Source of the DNA: Neorhizobium huautlense
GTDB taxonomy: Bacteria > Pseudomonadota > Alphaproteobacteria > Rhizobiales > Rhizobiaceae
DNA: 64,000 bases
Reading direction: 5' to 3'
Assembly (NCBI RefSeq): GCF_002968575.1
Contig: NZ_PVBM01000009.1
Span: forward strand, 124,001-188,000
Shown here: piece by piece, positions 7,638 to 15,750 of the stretch
Numbering within the stretch: the first letter of the stretch is position 1
Layout: the number at the start of each line of letters is the position of its first letter
Made by a program: the position numbers and the translations under genes
Notes under the pieces: generated by a model
Databases searched by the model: none
Seen by the model: only the letters and a program-made list of their open reading frames with translations
Told to the model about the DNA's origin: nothing

Positions 7638-8405
7638 ATGTCGCAGAAGAGCCTCGAAGACCGGTTGCAAGGGGGCGTGTTCCTTCTTTCCCTCAGCCTG
7701 TTCGGGCTATTCTGGGCCGTCCTCGCCGCCTTGAAAGCGGACCCGACCGTCCTTCCCGGGCCGGTCGACGTCGCGCAGGTATTTTGGTCGGAGGCCGCGG
7801 CCGGTCGATTGCCGAGAGAACTGTTCGCGACACTTCTGCGCGTCATCGTCTCATTCGGACTTGCCATGGCGGCGGGTTGCCTGCTCGGTTTCCTGCTCGG
7901 GCGCCACCGGATTCTCAACCGCTGGGCTGATCCTTGGGTGACGATCTTCATGAACCTGCCGGCGCTGGTGTTGATCGTGCTCTGTTACCTTTGGATCGGG
8001 CTCAACGAGCTTGCGGCGATCGTCGCGGTGACGCTCAACAAGACGGCGATGGTCATGGTCACCATCCGCCAAGGCGTACGGTCCTTCGATCCGGCGCTCG
8101 ATGATCTGGCATTGGTGGCCCGGCTTTCGCGCGGGGAGCGTCTTCGGCACCTGGTCCTGCCGCAACTGGCACCCTGGCTGGCAGTGGCCGCACGCAACGG
8201 CATTGCTATCATCTGGAAGATCGTGCTCGTCGTCGAATTTCTTGGCCGGTCCAATGGGGTCGGTTTCCGTATCCACCTGTATTTCCAGCAGTTCCAGACC
8301 GCCCACGTACTCGTCTACTCACTTTCGTTCGTCGCTGTCATGCTGGTCGCCGAGCACGGAATCATCCAGCGCTGGGAGGCACGGGCGGCGAGCTGGAAAC
8401 GTTGA
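7638..8405 (+). CDS. ABC transporter permease, NitT/TauT (SsuC) type, orphan
   Basis: A 255-residue membrane protein of the BPD-transport inner-membrane family. The ATG at 7638 has GGGAG eight bases upstream. About six membrane helices are seen; the EAA-like loop is around RLSRGERLRHLVLPQLAPWL, typical of SsuC/TauC permeases. It is transcribed away from the NosR-like gene from a shared promoter region, with no ATPase or classical NMT1-type binding protein beside it. The partners may be the MoxJ-like binding protein or genes to the left of the window, but this is speculation. Substrate unknown. Confidence 0.82.
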   Translation: MSQKSLEDRLQGGVFLLSLSLFGLFWAVLAALKADPTVLPGPVDVAQVFWSEAAAGRLPRELFATLLRVIVSFGLAMAAGCLLGFLLGRHRILNRWADPWVTIFMNLPALVLIVLCYLWIGLNELAAIVAVTLNKTAMVMVTIRQGVRSFDPALDDLALVARLSRGERLRHLVLPQLAPWLAVAARNGIAIIWKIVLVVEFLGRSNGVGFRIHLYFQQFQTAHVLVYSLSFVAVMLVAEHGIIQRWEARAASWKR

Positions 8406-8435
8406 ACTTCGTTGACCATTGCCGGCCATGGCAAC

Positions 8436-9929
8436 CTATAATGTCCATTGTGCCGCCATCGCATCCTGTCGATGTCGGATGTTTGCACGGTCCATTTTCG
8501 GTAGGTGCACGCATACCATCAGGCCCGGATTGTTGGACGACAGTTCTATATCCCCTCCGTGGTGCCGCACGATCGCCCGGGCGATCGACATTCCGAGGCC
8601 GATACCGCCGGTTTCCCGATTGCGTGACTTCTCCATCCGGAAGAAGGGCGAAAACACTTTGTCCCGCATTTCCTCCGGAATGCCAGGACCATGATCCTTG
8701 ACGAGAATGTCGAAGCCGGTCGCAGTTTCGACGATCGATACGCTCGCACTGCCACCATACCTGACTGCATTCTCCACGAGATTGCGTATGGCGCGGCGCA
8801 ATGCCCCGGGACGGCAGCGATAGTGGGTCTTCTTGCTTTCCGTGAATTCGACTTTGTGGCCCAGATCGCCCAGGTCGTGACAAAGGCTTTCAACCAGCGC
8901 ACACAGATCGACCGTACGGGTTTCCTCAGTGGATGCCTCGCCCTTGGCAAAGGCTATGGTCGCTTCCGTCATCGCCTGAATTTCATCGATCGTATCGAGC
9001 ATTCGATGCTGGACGTCGGGATCCGACACGAATTCAGCCCGCAGCCGCAGTGAAGTCAAAGGCGTTCGCAAATCGTGACCGATCGCCGCAAGCATCCTGA
9101 CCCTGTCCTCGACATAGCGGTGCAGCCGCTGCTGCATTCGATTGAAGGACACTGCTGTCAAGCGGATGTCGTCGGGCCCGCTTTCGGGAATAGGCGAAAT
9201 GTTCTCGCCGCGCCCCAAAGCGTCGGCAGCTATGGCAAGCTGACGCATGGGACGAGTGATGCGGGCCGTTGCAAGGATCACGATCACGCAGAGGATCACG
9301 ACGCTTAATGCGAAGGAATAGAGCGACGGCGAGCGCCACCAGGGTGTTCCGGCTGTCTTGAAATAGGCTGTATTGAGCCAAAGCCCGCTCTTGAGCTGGA
9401 CGGCCATCCCCATTCCCGAGCCGCTGCCGTTCGACGTCACGAGATCGGTGTATCTGGCGGGCTGATCCAAGGGCCAGAGCGTGCCGCCAGCCTGTATCCA
9501 TTCAGGCATCCCGGCGGTGGAGCTGATTTTGGTCTCTACGCTTCGTGCCGCTTCCAATTGTCCCGAAGCGGAGCCAAGGCCCCATTCAGGAGGCAGGGCC
9601 ACAGCGTTGCGGATCGGGCGGACGAGGTGCGAGGTCGCGCCGCGCCGCCAGGCAACAAGATCTGTCGGGGGACCAGTTGTCAGCCAAAAACGAGTGGTGG
9701 ATGTCTCGCTGGCTTGCAGTACCTCTTCGCGAAGTTCGGCAGGAATGACCTCCATGAGTCGGGTAATCGAACCCGTCCGTGTGAAAAACTCGCTTTTGGA
9801 GGCCGCCTTCAGCGCCTTGCCCTGCTCATCCCACGAGATGAGAAACGAAAGCACTTGCGAGACGACGAGCGCTAAAAGAATAAAGCCTATGAATTGTCTG
9901 GCCAGACTTCGTTTCCACCATGAGATCAT
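8436..9929 (-). CDS. membrane sensor histidine kinase
   Basis: A 497-residue sensor kinase. The ATG at 9929 overlaps the stop of the response regulator as ATGA, so translation is coupled. Layout: membrane helix about 12-32, a periplasmic sensor region of about 165 residues rich in G/S without a recognised ligand-binding fold, membrane helix about 203-222, HAMP, the HisKA H-box around H285 (AAIGHDLRTPLTS), then the ATPase domain with N-box RNLVENAVRYGG, G1 KDHGPGIPE, F-box FSPFFRME and G2 GGIGLGMSIARAI. All kinase motifs are intact. Signal unknown; genes of unknown small secreted proteins lie directly upstream of the pair and could be targets. Confidence 0.92.
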   Translation of the reverse strand: MISWWKRSLARQFIGFILLALVVSQVLSFLISWDEQGKALKAASKSEFFTRTGSITRLMEVIPAELREEVLQASETSTTRFWLTTGPPTDLVAWRRGATSHLVRPIRNAVALPPEWGLGSASGQLEAARSVETKISSTAGMPEWIQAGGTLWPLDQPARYTDLVTSNGSGSGMGMAVQLKSGLWLNTAYFKTAGTPWWRSPSLYSFALSVVILCVIVILATARITRPMRQLAIAADALGRGENISPIPESGPDDIRLTAVSFNRMQQRLHRYVEDRVRMLAAIGHDLRTPLTSLRLRAEFVSDPDVQHRMLDTIDEIQAMTEATIAFAKGEASTEETRTVDLCALVESLCHDLGDLGHKVEFTESKKTHYRCRPGALRRAIRNLVENAVRYGGSASVSIVETATGFDILVKDHGPGIPEEMRDKVFSPFFRMEKSRNRETGGIGLGMSIARAIVRHHGGDIELSSNNPGLMVCVHLPKMDRANIRHRQDAMAAQWTL

Positions 9930-10648
9930 GACTTCACCACGCTTGCCGAAAGGCTGTAGCCGCCGCCCCAATGGGTTTTGATGATGGCCGGATTTTTGGG
10001 ATCTGCTTCGACTTTCTTGCGCAGGCGGCTGACCTGATTATCGATGCTGCGGTCGAAGGGGTCGGCGGTTCTTCCGGAGGTAAGATCAAGGAGTTGGTCC
10101 CGGCTGAGGACCATTCCGGGATGATCGAGAAACGCTTTGAGCAACCGGAATTCGACCGTGCTCAAGGCTACACCTATACCATCGCTGTCGGTAAGTTCTT
10201 GCCGGGCGAAGTCCAAGGTCCACTGATCAAAACGAATAGTGCTTCCCTTGATCGGCTCACTCTGTCGCGCTGCCGTCCCCTGGACGCGACGCAGGACAGC
10301 ACGGGCCCGTGCAAGCAGTTCGCGAGGATTGAAGGGTTTGACAAGATAATCGTCCGCACCGATTTCTAGACCGACGATGCGATCGGTGTCTTCCGACATC
10401 GCGGTGAGGAAAATGATGGGGGTTGCCATGGATGCGCGAAGCTGTCGGCATATGCTGATGCCATCCTCGCCGGGCATCATGATATCGAGCACGATGAGGT
10501 CTATGGTCTCGCGCGCCAAGATCTCACGCAGCGTCTCACCGCTTTCGGCCAGACTAACCCTGTAGCCATGTCTTGTCAGGTACTGGCCAACCAGATCCCG
10601 GATGTCATGATGGTCATCCACGACGGCGATATGCGGCGAAGTCTCCAT
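9926..10648 (-). CDS. OmpR/PhoB-family response regulator
   Basis: A 240-residue response regulator: receiver domain (1-120) with acidic pocket D11-D12, phosphoacceptor D55 in LIVLDIMMPGEDG and the conserved K in DDYLVKPFNP, followed by a winged-helix DNA-binding domain ending KTHWGGGYSLS. The ATG at 10648 is preferred over one 14 codons upstream because the receiver strand HIAVVDDHHDIRD begins immediately. It pairs with the downstream sensor kinase (four-base overlap). Regulon unknown. Confidence 0.93.
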   Translation of the reverse strand: METSPHIAVVDDHHDIRDLVGQYLTRHGYRVSLAESGETLREILARETIDLIVLDIMMPGEDGISICRQLRASMATPIIFLTAMSEDTDRIVGLEIGADDYLVKPFNPRELLARARAVLRRVQGTAARQSEPIKGSTIRFDQWTLDFARQELTDSDGIGVALSTVEFRLLKAFLDHPGMVLSRDQLLDLTSGRTADPFDRSIDNQVSRLRKKVEADPKNPAIIKTHWGGGYSLSASVVKS

Positions 10649-10762
10649 TGCAATTCCCACGAGATTCAATTCGATCGACCCCGCCATCATATTTGTCCGG
10701 AAAAGGACGGCCCATTTACATAACCACGAGCACGGCTTTTCCTCACCAAAACCGCCGTCCCA

Positions 10763-10800
10763 CCAGCCCTCTGCGTGGGGTGGCGCAGAGTGACTGCTGG
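10763..10800 (-). terminator. terminator-like hairpin downstream of the first small secreted protein
   Basis: Nested inverted repeats CCAGC/GCTGG (10763-10767, 10796-10800) and CTCTGCG/CGCAGAG (10769-10775, 10784-10790) form a strong stem with an eight-base loop. It lies about 60 bases past the stop at 10859 on the minus strand and ahead of the response regulator gene. There is no clean T-run, so factor-independent termination is only possible. Confidence 0.4.
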
Positions 10801-10858
10801 GACGCTTCGGCCGGTAACCTCACAACAGCGTGCGGGGTTGAGGCCATGTCATTCGGTT

Positions 10859-11128
10859 CTAGCGCGAGAGGCCTCCTTGGTCGCCGCTACTGTCGCTGCT
10901 GTCGCCGATTTTCCGGTCGTCGCGGGTGGTGTTCCATGCGAATGAGCCGGCGTCCGACTTCGGAAAGTAGAAGGTCTTGCTGTGATCGCCAAGAGAATTG
11001 CGTCCCGGCGAGACAGCCTCTACCGGCGACGGACGCTGAACGCCCTCGTAATAATCACCTTCGGCAAGGGCCGGGGTGGCTAGAGCTGCGGATACAAGCA
11101 AGAAAGTGATGCTGGTGGTCTTGATCAT
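10859..11128 (-). CDS. small secreted protein with GDYYEG and RDDR motifs (function unknown)
   Basis: An 89-residue protein with a signal peptide (MIKTTSITFLLVSAALATPALA) and a mature part of about 66 hydrophilic residues. The mature chain opens with EGDYYEGVQRP and ends with a TTRDDRKIGDS segment and a Ser/Gly/Asp-rich tail. The neighbour 80 bp upstream is a second small secreted protein carrying the same two motifs but in the opposite order (RDDRRIFDS then GDYYEG). No cysteine is present in the mature part. I do not recognise a named family. The start has AGGA about nine bases upstream. Possibly controlled by the adjacent two-component system; that is inference only. Confidence 0.7.
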   Translation of the reverse strand: MIKTTSITFLLVSAALATPALAEGDYYEGVQRPSPVEAVSPGRNSLGDHSKTFYFPKSDAGSFAWNTTRDDRKIGDSSDSSGDQGGLSR

Positions 11129-11206
11129 TGGTATAAATCCTTGTGCTTTGATTGCGCCTGAGTTTGCGACCGTGCGGCAATCGGGGTCTTGAATGAGCTG
11201 CGGGGG

Positions 11207-11437
11207 TTAGTTGGGCCGAAACGCACCTTCGTAATAGTCACCGCTGTCGAAGATGCGGCGGTCGTCGCGGCTGGTGCGAGCGCCGAAAGGCGTTTGCTCG
11301 GAGCTGCGATAGCTGTCGCTTTCGACGCTGATGCTATTCGTCTGGGTCCGGTCCAGCCGGTTTTTGCCGTCTTCTGCGAGAGTTGCGCTGGCGAAAGATA
11401 GACCTGCGGTAAGTGCGATGATGAGATGCCTGAACAT
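11207..11437 (-). CDS. small secreted protein, motif-permuted relative of its neighbour
   Basis: A 76-residue protein with signal peptide MFRHLIIALTAGLSFASATLA and an acidic/basic, Ser-rich mature part ending RDDRRIFDSGDYYEGAFRPN. Both the RDDR-hydrophobic-DS motif and the GDYYEG-x-x-RP motif occur in the neighbouring secreted protein, but there GDYYEG is at the N-terminus and RDDR at the C-terminus. A good SD (AAGGA) precedes the ATG. It has its own upstream region with a CGTACC/GGTACG inverted repeat. Function unknown. Confidence 0.7.
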   Translation of the reverse strand: MFRHLIIALTAGLSFASATLAEDGKNRLDRTQTNSISVESDSYRSSEQTPFGARTSRDDRRIFDSGDYYEGAFRPN

Positions 11438-11775
11438 GTGTTTCCTTTCTCATTAGGCCGTACCTCTGGGGTACGAGAAAGGAATAACCCTCATTTGTCG
11501 CACAGCTATGCCGCGGTGCACCAAAATTGTATCAAAGTGTCACGGAGCCGTTTTACGGCTCCCACCGGTTCGTTGGCATGAATGGGACACCGCCTCGGGC
11601 TTACGGTACTTCTCCACAATGGCCGATCCAAGAAGAACTCGTCGACCTTTCCGGCTTTCTGGATCGCCGCGACATTTACGATCGTCTGACCGATGGGCAG
11701 GTTCACTTTTTGTGAAGGACTGGCGGCCAGTCTTCTGCCACACCAAGCGATTCGTTTGGCAATGACGGAGACGGC
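11438..11775. other. intergenic region with inverted repeat and hairpin
   Basis: This 338-bp stretch has no gene I can defend. It holds the inverted repeat CGTACC-N5-GGTACG at 11459-11475, just upstream of the second small secreted gene and a candidate operator, and a perfect 7-bp stem GGAGCCG/CGGCTCC at 11544-11562. An unsupported 45-codon frame starts at 11578 on the plus strand; its translation ends in a protein-like stretch (EELVDLSGFLDRRDIYDRL), but it lacks an SD and any family match I know. Confidence 0.4.
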
Positions 11776-12021
11776 ATGACCCTGATGCAATTCCCCGCCG
11801 ACCGGCGGGCGGCCGAAGTGAGACGTTGCGCGCAAGCCCTTCGGACACTCCATGGCCAAGAAGCAAACCTTTTCTGGCGATCGGAAATGGCTCTTTTTTC
11901 CGCGGAACTCTCAGCGCAAGGCGCATCTGTGGAAGAAACCTCCCATCAGGCGAGCCTCTTCATGAATGCGGTGCAGCTGGAACTGCAGAAGGAATACGCT
12001 GCCGCCGCATCGGGATCATGA
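11776..12021 (+). CDS. DUF6074 family protein
   Basis: An 81-residue cytoplasmic protein that I recognise as the rhizobial DUF6074 type: MTLMQFPADRRAAEVRRCAQ at the start, then LHGQEANLFWR and the C-terminal FMNAVQLELQ. The family occurs in many copies in Rhizobiaceae and has no known function. The ATG at 11776 has GGAG six bases upstream. It stands alone, upstream of and convergent with the TetR gene. Confidence 0.72.
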   Translation: MTLMQFPADRRAAEVRRCAQALRTLHGQEANLFWRSEMALFSAELSAQGASVEETSHQASLFMNAVQLELQKEYAAAASGS

Positions 12022-12080
12022 ACGACGATTGCATCTCCCGCTTTGATCGGTCGTCTTGACGTCCCCTTAGGGCGTGGGGG

Positions 12081-12707
12081 CTATTGTCTATAGCCATGCC
12101 GGGCGAAAAAGCGGTCGAGTTCCCGCTGCTGGGGCGCCTGGCCGGTATAGATCGCGACGTATCCGGGGATGCGTTTCATGCGCAGGGTGATGTCCTCCCT
12201 GGATTGCATGGAGATATATCCGATCTGTACCAGATAGGTCGTTCTCGCGCGAACATCCGCGGACCCCTCGTCGCAACCGAACCGCATGAACATTCGGCCC
12301 AGCGCCTCCATTCTCACCTGGTCGGCCTGCTGCACGTCAGCCAGGATCTCGGGCGATTGAAGCGCCCAGCTGCGAACGGCAAATTCGAATTGGGAATCGA
12401 AAAGCTCCTTGTTCAGCCAGCAGTCGAAGACGTTCAGCATCGCTTCGGCGAGTGTCTCCGCATAGGCCTCGGATTGCTTCACAAGGTTGCCGGTGTTCTT
12501 CTCTCGCCAGCGCGAGATCAGCGCGGACAGCAGCTCTTCGCGATCTTTGAAGAACCAATAGAAGCTCGTCCGGGAAAGATTGAGCCGTTTTGCAAGCGGC
12601 AGGATCTTCACCGAATCCACACCGGACTCGAGCAGAGAAACGTAGGCAGCTTCGAGCCACCCCTCGTAGGAGCCCCGCCAGCCGCCGTCACTTGTCGCTT
12701 GATCCAT
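12081..12707 (-). CDS. TetR-family transcriptional regulator
   Basis: A 208-residue TetR-type regulator. The ATG at 12707 is chosen for the AGGAGGA five bases upstream. The N-terminal helix-turn-helix lies at about 35-60 (LPLAKRLNLSRTSFYWFFKDREELL); the C-terminal two thirds are the helical ligand-binding/dimer domain. It is divergent from the flavin oxidoreductase gene, and an exact 12-bp inverted repeat with a TGTACA core lies in the shared 143-bp promoter region. That is the usual layout for a local repressor of the neighbouring catabolic gene. The ligand is not known; N-methylated amino acids would fit the neighbour. Confidence 0.9.
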   Translation of the reverse strand: MDQATSDGGWRGSYEGWLEAAYVSLLESGVDSVKILPLAKRLNLSRTSFYWFFKDREELLSALISRWREKNTGNLVKQSEAYAETLAEAMLNVFDCWLNKELFDSQFEFAVRSWALQSPEILADVQQADQVRMEALGRMFMRFGCDEGSADVRARTTYLVQIGYISMQSREDITLRMKRIPGYVAIYTGQAPQQRELDRFFARHGYRQ

Positions 12708-12744
12708 AAATCCTCCTAACCAATCCAAGCGAGAGCTACAAGCA

Positions 12745-12808
12745 GAATGTACATATCTGACCAGGCAAAAGACACAACTGTTTTCATCGTTGACATATAT
12801 GTACATTC
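12745..12808. promoter_or_regulatory. divergent promoter with paired TetR-type operators
   Basis: GAATGTACATAT at 12745-12756 and its exact reverse complement ATATGTACATTC at 12797-12808 are separated by 40 bp, and each contains the small palindrome ATGTACAT. The right copy overlaps a TTGACA hexamer at 12790-12795, a plausible -35 box for the rightward flavoenzyme gene; the matching -10 (TAACTT near 12814) is weak. Position and symmetry point to binding of the TetR protein encoded at 12081-12707. Confidence 0.62.
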
Positions 12809-12850
12809 CCACCTAACTTTGTGCGAACATCCCTAGGCCGGAGCCCGCGC

Positions 12851-14887
12851 ATGTCGAACGATCCACTCCTTCAGCCCTATAGGCTGAAGCATCTGGCCCT
12901 GCGCAACCGTATTATCGTAACGTCGCACGAGCCGGCCTATCCAGAGGACGGCATGCCGAAGGAGCGCTATAGGGCCTATACGGTCGAGCGGGCAAAGGGC
13001 GGCGTGGCGTTGACCATGACGGCGGGTTCCGCCGCTGTATCGAAGGATAGTCCCCCGGTCTTCAACAATCTGCTCGCCTACAAGGACGAAATCGTACCGT
13101 GGATCCGGCAGATGACCGATGCCGTGCACGAGGAGGGGGCAGCGATCATGATCCAGCTCACCCATCTCGGCCGCCGCACGCGCTGGGACAAGGGCGATTG
13201 GCTCCCCGTCGTCGCGCCCTCCCATCATCGCGAGGCTGCGCACCGCGCCTTCCCGAAGAAGCTCGAAGATTGGGATATCGAGCGTATCGTCAAGGACTTC
13301 GCCGATGCGGCCGAGCGCATGAAGGCAGGCGGGATGGACGGCGTCGAGCTGGAGGCCTATGGCCACCTGATCGATCAGTTCGTTTCCCCGCTCACAAATG
13401 AGCTTGAGGCACCTTATGGTGGATCCCTTGAAAACCGGATGCGTTTCTGTCTCGAAGTCTTCAAGGCGATGCGAGAGAGGGTAGGCGATGATTTCATTCT
13501 CGGTGTCCGCTACACCGCCGACGAATGTCTTCCCGGCGGCACCGGACAAGATGACGGCATCGAGATTTCGAGACGCCTGAAGGACAGCGGGCTGATCGAC
13601 TACCTGAACGTCATCCGCGGCCATATCGATACGGATCCCGGCTTGACGGACGTTATCCCGATCCAGGGAATGGCGAACTCTCCGCACCTCGATTTCGCCG
13701 GCGAGATCCGCGCGGCCACGAACTTCCCGACCTTTCATGCCGCGAAGATCCCCGACGTCGCCACAGCCCGCCATGCCATTGCGGCGGGCAAGGTCGACAT
13801 GGTTGGCATGACGCGTGCGCACATGACCGACCCGCACATCGTGCGAAAGATCATCGAGAAGCGGGAAGATGACATCCGTCCCTGCGTTGGCGCGAATTAC
13901 TGTCTCGACCGCATCTATCAGGGTGGCATGGCCTTCTGCATCCATAATGCCGCGACAGGTCGCGAGGAGACCATGCCGCACACCATTCCAAAAGCCGCCC
14001 TGCGCAAGAAGGTGGTGATCGTAGGGGCAGGGCCGGCTGGCCTGGAGGCCGCACGCGTTTCGGCTGAACGTGGCCATCACGTCGTGGTTTTCGAGGCGGC
14101 GAACGATCCTGGCGGCCAGATCCGGTTGACGGCGCAAAGCGAGCGTCGGCGGGAAATGATCAGCATCATCGACTGGCGGATGAGCCAATGCGAAAAGCTT
14201 GGCGTCACCTTCCATTTCAACACCTGGGCGGAAGCGGACACGGTTGCGGCGGAAAATCCCGACGTTGTCATCATCGCAACCGGCGGACTGCCGCATACCG
14301 AGGTGCTTTCGAAGGGCAACGAACTCGTGGTTTCTTCCTGGGATATCATTTCGGGCGACGTGAAGCCCGGCACCAACGTGCTCGTTTTCGACGACGCGGG
14401 TGACCATGCAGGGCTGCAGGCCGCAGAATTTATCGCCAAGGCGGGCGGCAAGGTCGAGATCATGACGCCGGACCGTTCCTTCGCTCCGGAGGTCATGGCG
14501 ATGAACCTTGTGCCTTATATGCGGTCGCTTCAAAAGCTCGATGTGACGTTCACCATCACCTACCGGTTGGAAGCGGCGGAGGGGAGTGGCAACCAGATCG
14601 TCGCCCATGTCGGCAGCGACTATGGCGGGGTAGCCAGGCAGCGAATAGTCGATCAGATTGTCGTCAATCACGGGACCATCCCGCTGGATGATCTATACTT
14701 CGAGCTGAAGCCCGGTTCGAAAAACCTCGGCGAGGTCTCCTATGACGAGCTGCTTTCCGGCGCACCGCAAACGATCGAACGCAACGCGGCTGGCTCCTAT
14801 CAGCTTTTCCGCATCGGTGATGCGGTGGCGGCCCGCAATACGCATGCTGCCATATATGATGCGCTGCGGCTGGCAAAGGACATCTGA
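12851..14887 (+). CDS. NADH:flavin oxidoreductase of trimethylamine dehydrogenase type (N-methylproline demethylase-like)
   Basis: A 678-residue two-part enzyme: an N-terminal FMN TIM barrel of the old-yellow-enzyme type (1-340) and a C-terminal FAD/NAD-binding half with GAGPAGLEAARV (about 394-405). It closely resembles StcD-type N-methylproline demethylases and dimethylglycine DgcA proteins, which oxidatively remove N-methyl groups. In trimethylamine dehydrogenase the Fe-S cluster uses Cys at 345, 348, 351 and 364; here the pattern is C345, A348, C351, C363, so one ligand is missing. ATG at 12851 is favoured over one ten codons upstream because MSNDPLLQPYRLKHL is the family N-terminus. Controlled presumably by the divergent TetR gene. 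Substrate is inferred. Confidence 0.82.
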   Translation: MSNDPLLQPYRLKHLALRNRIIVTSHEPAYPEDGMPKERYRAYTVERAKGGVALTMTAGSAAVSKDSPPVFNNLLAYKDEIVPWIRQMTDAVHEEGAAIMIQLTHLGRRTRWDKGDWLPVVAPSHHREAAHRAFPKKLEDWDIERIVKDFADAAERMKAGGMDGVELEAYGHLIDQFVSPLTNELEAPYGGSLENRMRFCLEVFKAMRERVGDDFILGVRYTADECLPGGTGQDDGIEISRRLKDSGLIDYLNVIRGHIDTDPGLTDVIPIQGMANSPHLDFAGEIRAATNFPTFHAAKIPDVATARHAIAAGKVDMVGMTRAHMTDPHIVRKIIEKREDDIRPCVGANYCLDRIYQGGMAFCIHNAATGREETMPHTIPKAALRKKVVIVGAGPAGLEAARVSAERGHHVVVFEAANDPGGQIRLTAQSERRREMISIIDWRMSQCEKLGVTFHFNTWAEADTVAAENPDVVIIATGGLPHTEVLSKGNELVVSSWDIISGDVKPGTNVLVFDDAGDHAGLQAAEFIAKAGGKVEIMTPDRSFAPEVMAMNLVPYMRSLQKLDVTFTITYRLEAAEGSGNQIVAHVGSDYGGVARQRIVDQIVVNHGTIPLDDLYFELKPGSKNLGEVSYDELLSGAPQTIERNAAGSYQLFRIGDAVAARNTHAAIYDALRLAKDI

Positions 14888-14991
14888 GAGTAGCCGGAGC
14901 GAGTGAAGATCTGAAAAGTGACTCCCGATTAGCATCAGTATCTTGAACGCGTCCCAGGCCGGTGGAATTATCAGGCTTCGGGAATGGCTGC

Positions 14992-15750
14992 TTAACGAAG
15001 ATGCACCACGATCGGAATGCCGTCGATCGTTTCCACCCGCATCCCGAATCCAAAGATGGCATGCAGCGTTTCCGGGGTGAGCAGTTCTGAGGGCGGGCCA
15101 TCGGCAATGATGCGGCCGGATTTCATCGCCACGATGCGGTCCGCATAGACCCCCGCTTGATTGATATCGTGCAACACGATGACGACGGTCTTGCCCTTGC
15201 CGTCGGCGATCTTGCGCAGCGACCGCATCAGCTCCCGGGCAAAATACATGTCGAGATTGTTGAGCGGTTCGTCGAGGAGCAAATAGTCCGTGCCTTGCGC
15301 AAAAGCCATGGCGACGAGGGCCCGTTGACGCTGTCCGCCGGAGAGCGTCTCGATGAACCGGCCCGCAAGGTCGGTCAGGTCGAATTGCTGCAGCGACTGA
15401 TCGATGATCCTCTGGTCCTCCTCCGTCAATCGGCCGCGTCCATGCGGGAAACGGCCGAAGCCGACGAGTTCGCGGACGCGTAGCCGGCTTGTCACGATCG
15501 AGTCCTGACGCAGGATCGCGATGATCTTCGCGAGATCCCGGTTCGGTGTCGTGTCGACCGGATAGCCTTCGATGCTGATCTTTCCTGTCTGCAGCGGTTG
15601 AAGCCGCGCGATAAGCGAGAGGAGCGAGGACTTGCCCGCCCCATTTGGACCGATCAGCGCGGTGATGCCGCCTTTCGGGATATCAAGCGAAATATCGTGC
15701 AGGATCGGCGTGGAACCGTGCTTCAGCGAGACTTTTTCCACCCGGATCAT
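14992..15750 (-). CDS. siderophore ABC importer, ATP-binding protein
   Basis: A 252-residue ABC ATPase of the FepC/FecE/FatE type. Motifs: Walker A GPNGAGKSS at about 34-42, signature LSGGQRQRA, Walker B DYLLLDEPLNNLD, and the switch His in VLHDINQ. It ends the four-gene importer (binding protein, permease 1, permease 2, ATPase) with a four-base overlap to the permease before it. The whole unit lies downstream of the TonB receptor and the petrobactin-type biosynthesis genes on the same strand, so ferric catecholate siderophore import is the likely job. Confidence 0.9.
   Translation of the reverse strand: MIRVEKVSLKHGSTPILHDISLDIPKGGITALIGPNGAGKSSLLSLIARLQPLQTGKISIEGYPVDTTPNRDLAKIIAILRQDSIVTSRLRVRELVGFGRFPHGRGRLTEEDQRIIDQSLQQFDLTDLAGRFIETLSGGQRQRALVAMAFAQGTDYLLLDEPLNNLDMYFARELMRSLRKIADGKGKTVVIVLHDINQAGVYADRIVAMKSGRIIADGPPSELLTPETLHAIFGFGMRVETIDGIPIVVHLR

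Noticed and set aside
11578-11715. 45-codon plus-strand frame ending in a protein-like stretch
   Set aside because: No SD, no known family, and it follows a hairpin; composition alone is not enough. A PFYGSHR-like stretch just upstream hints at IS3 transposases but is too short.
12833-14671. Very long open frame on the minus strand opposite the flavin oxidoreductase
   Set aside because: High GC keeps antisense frames open; the plus-strand protein is a full-length recognised enzyme, and the antisense product has no signal, motif or SD.
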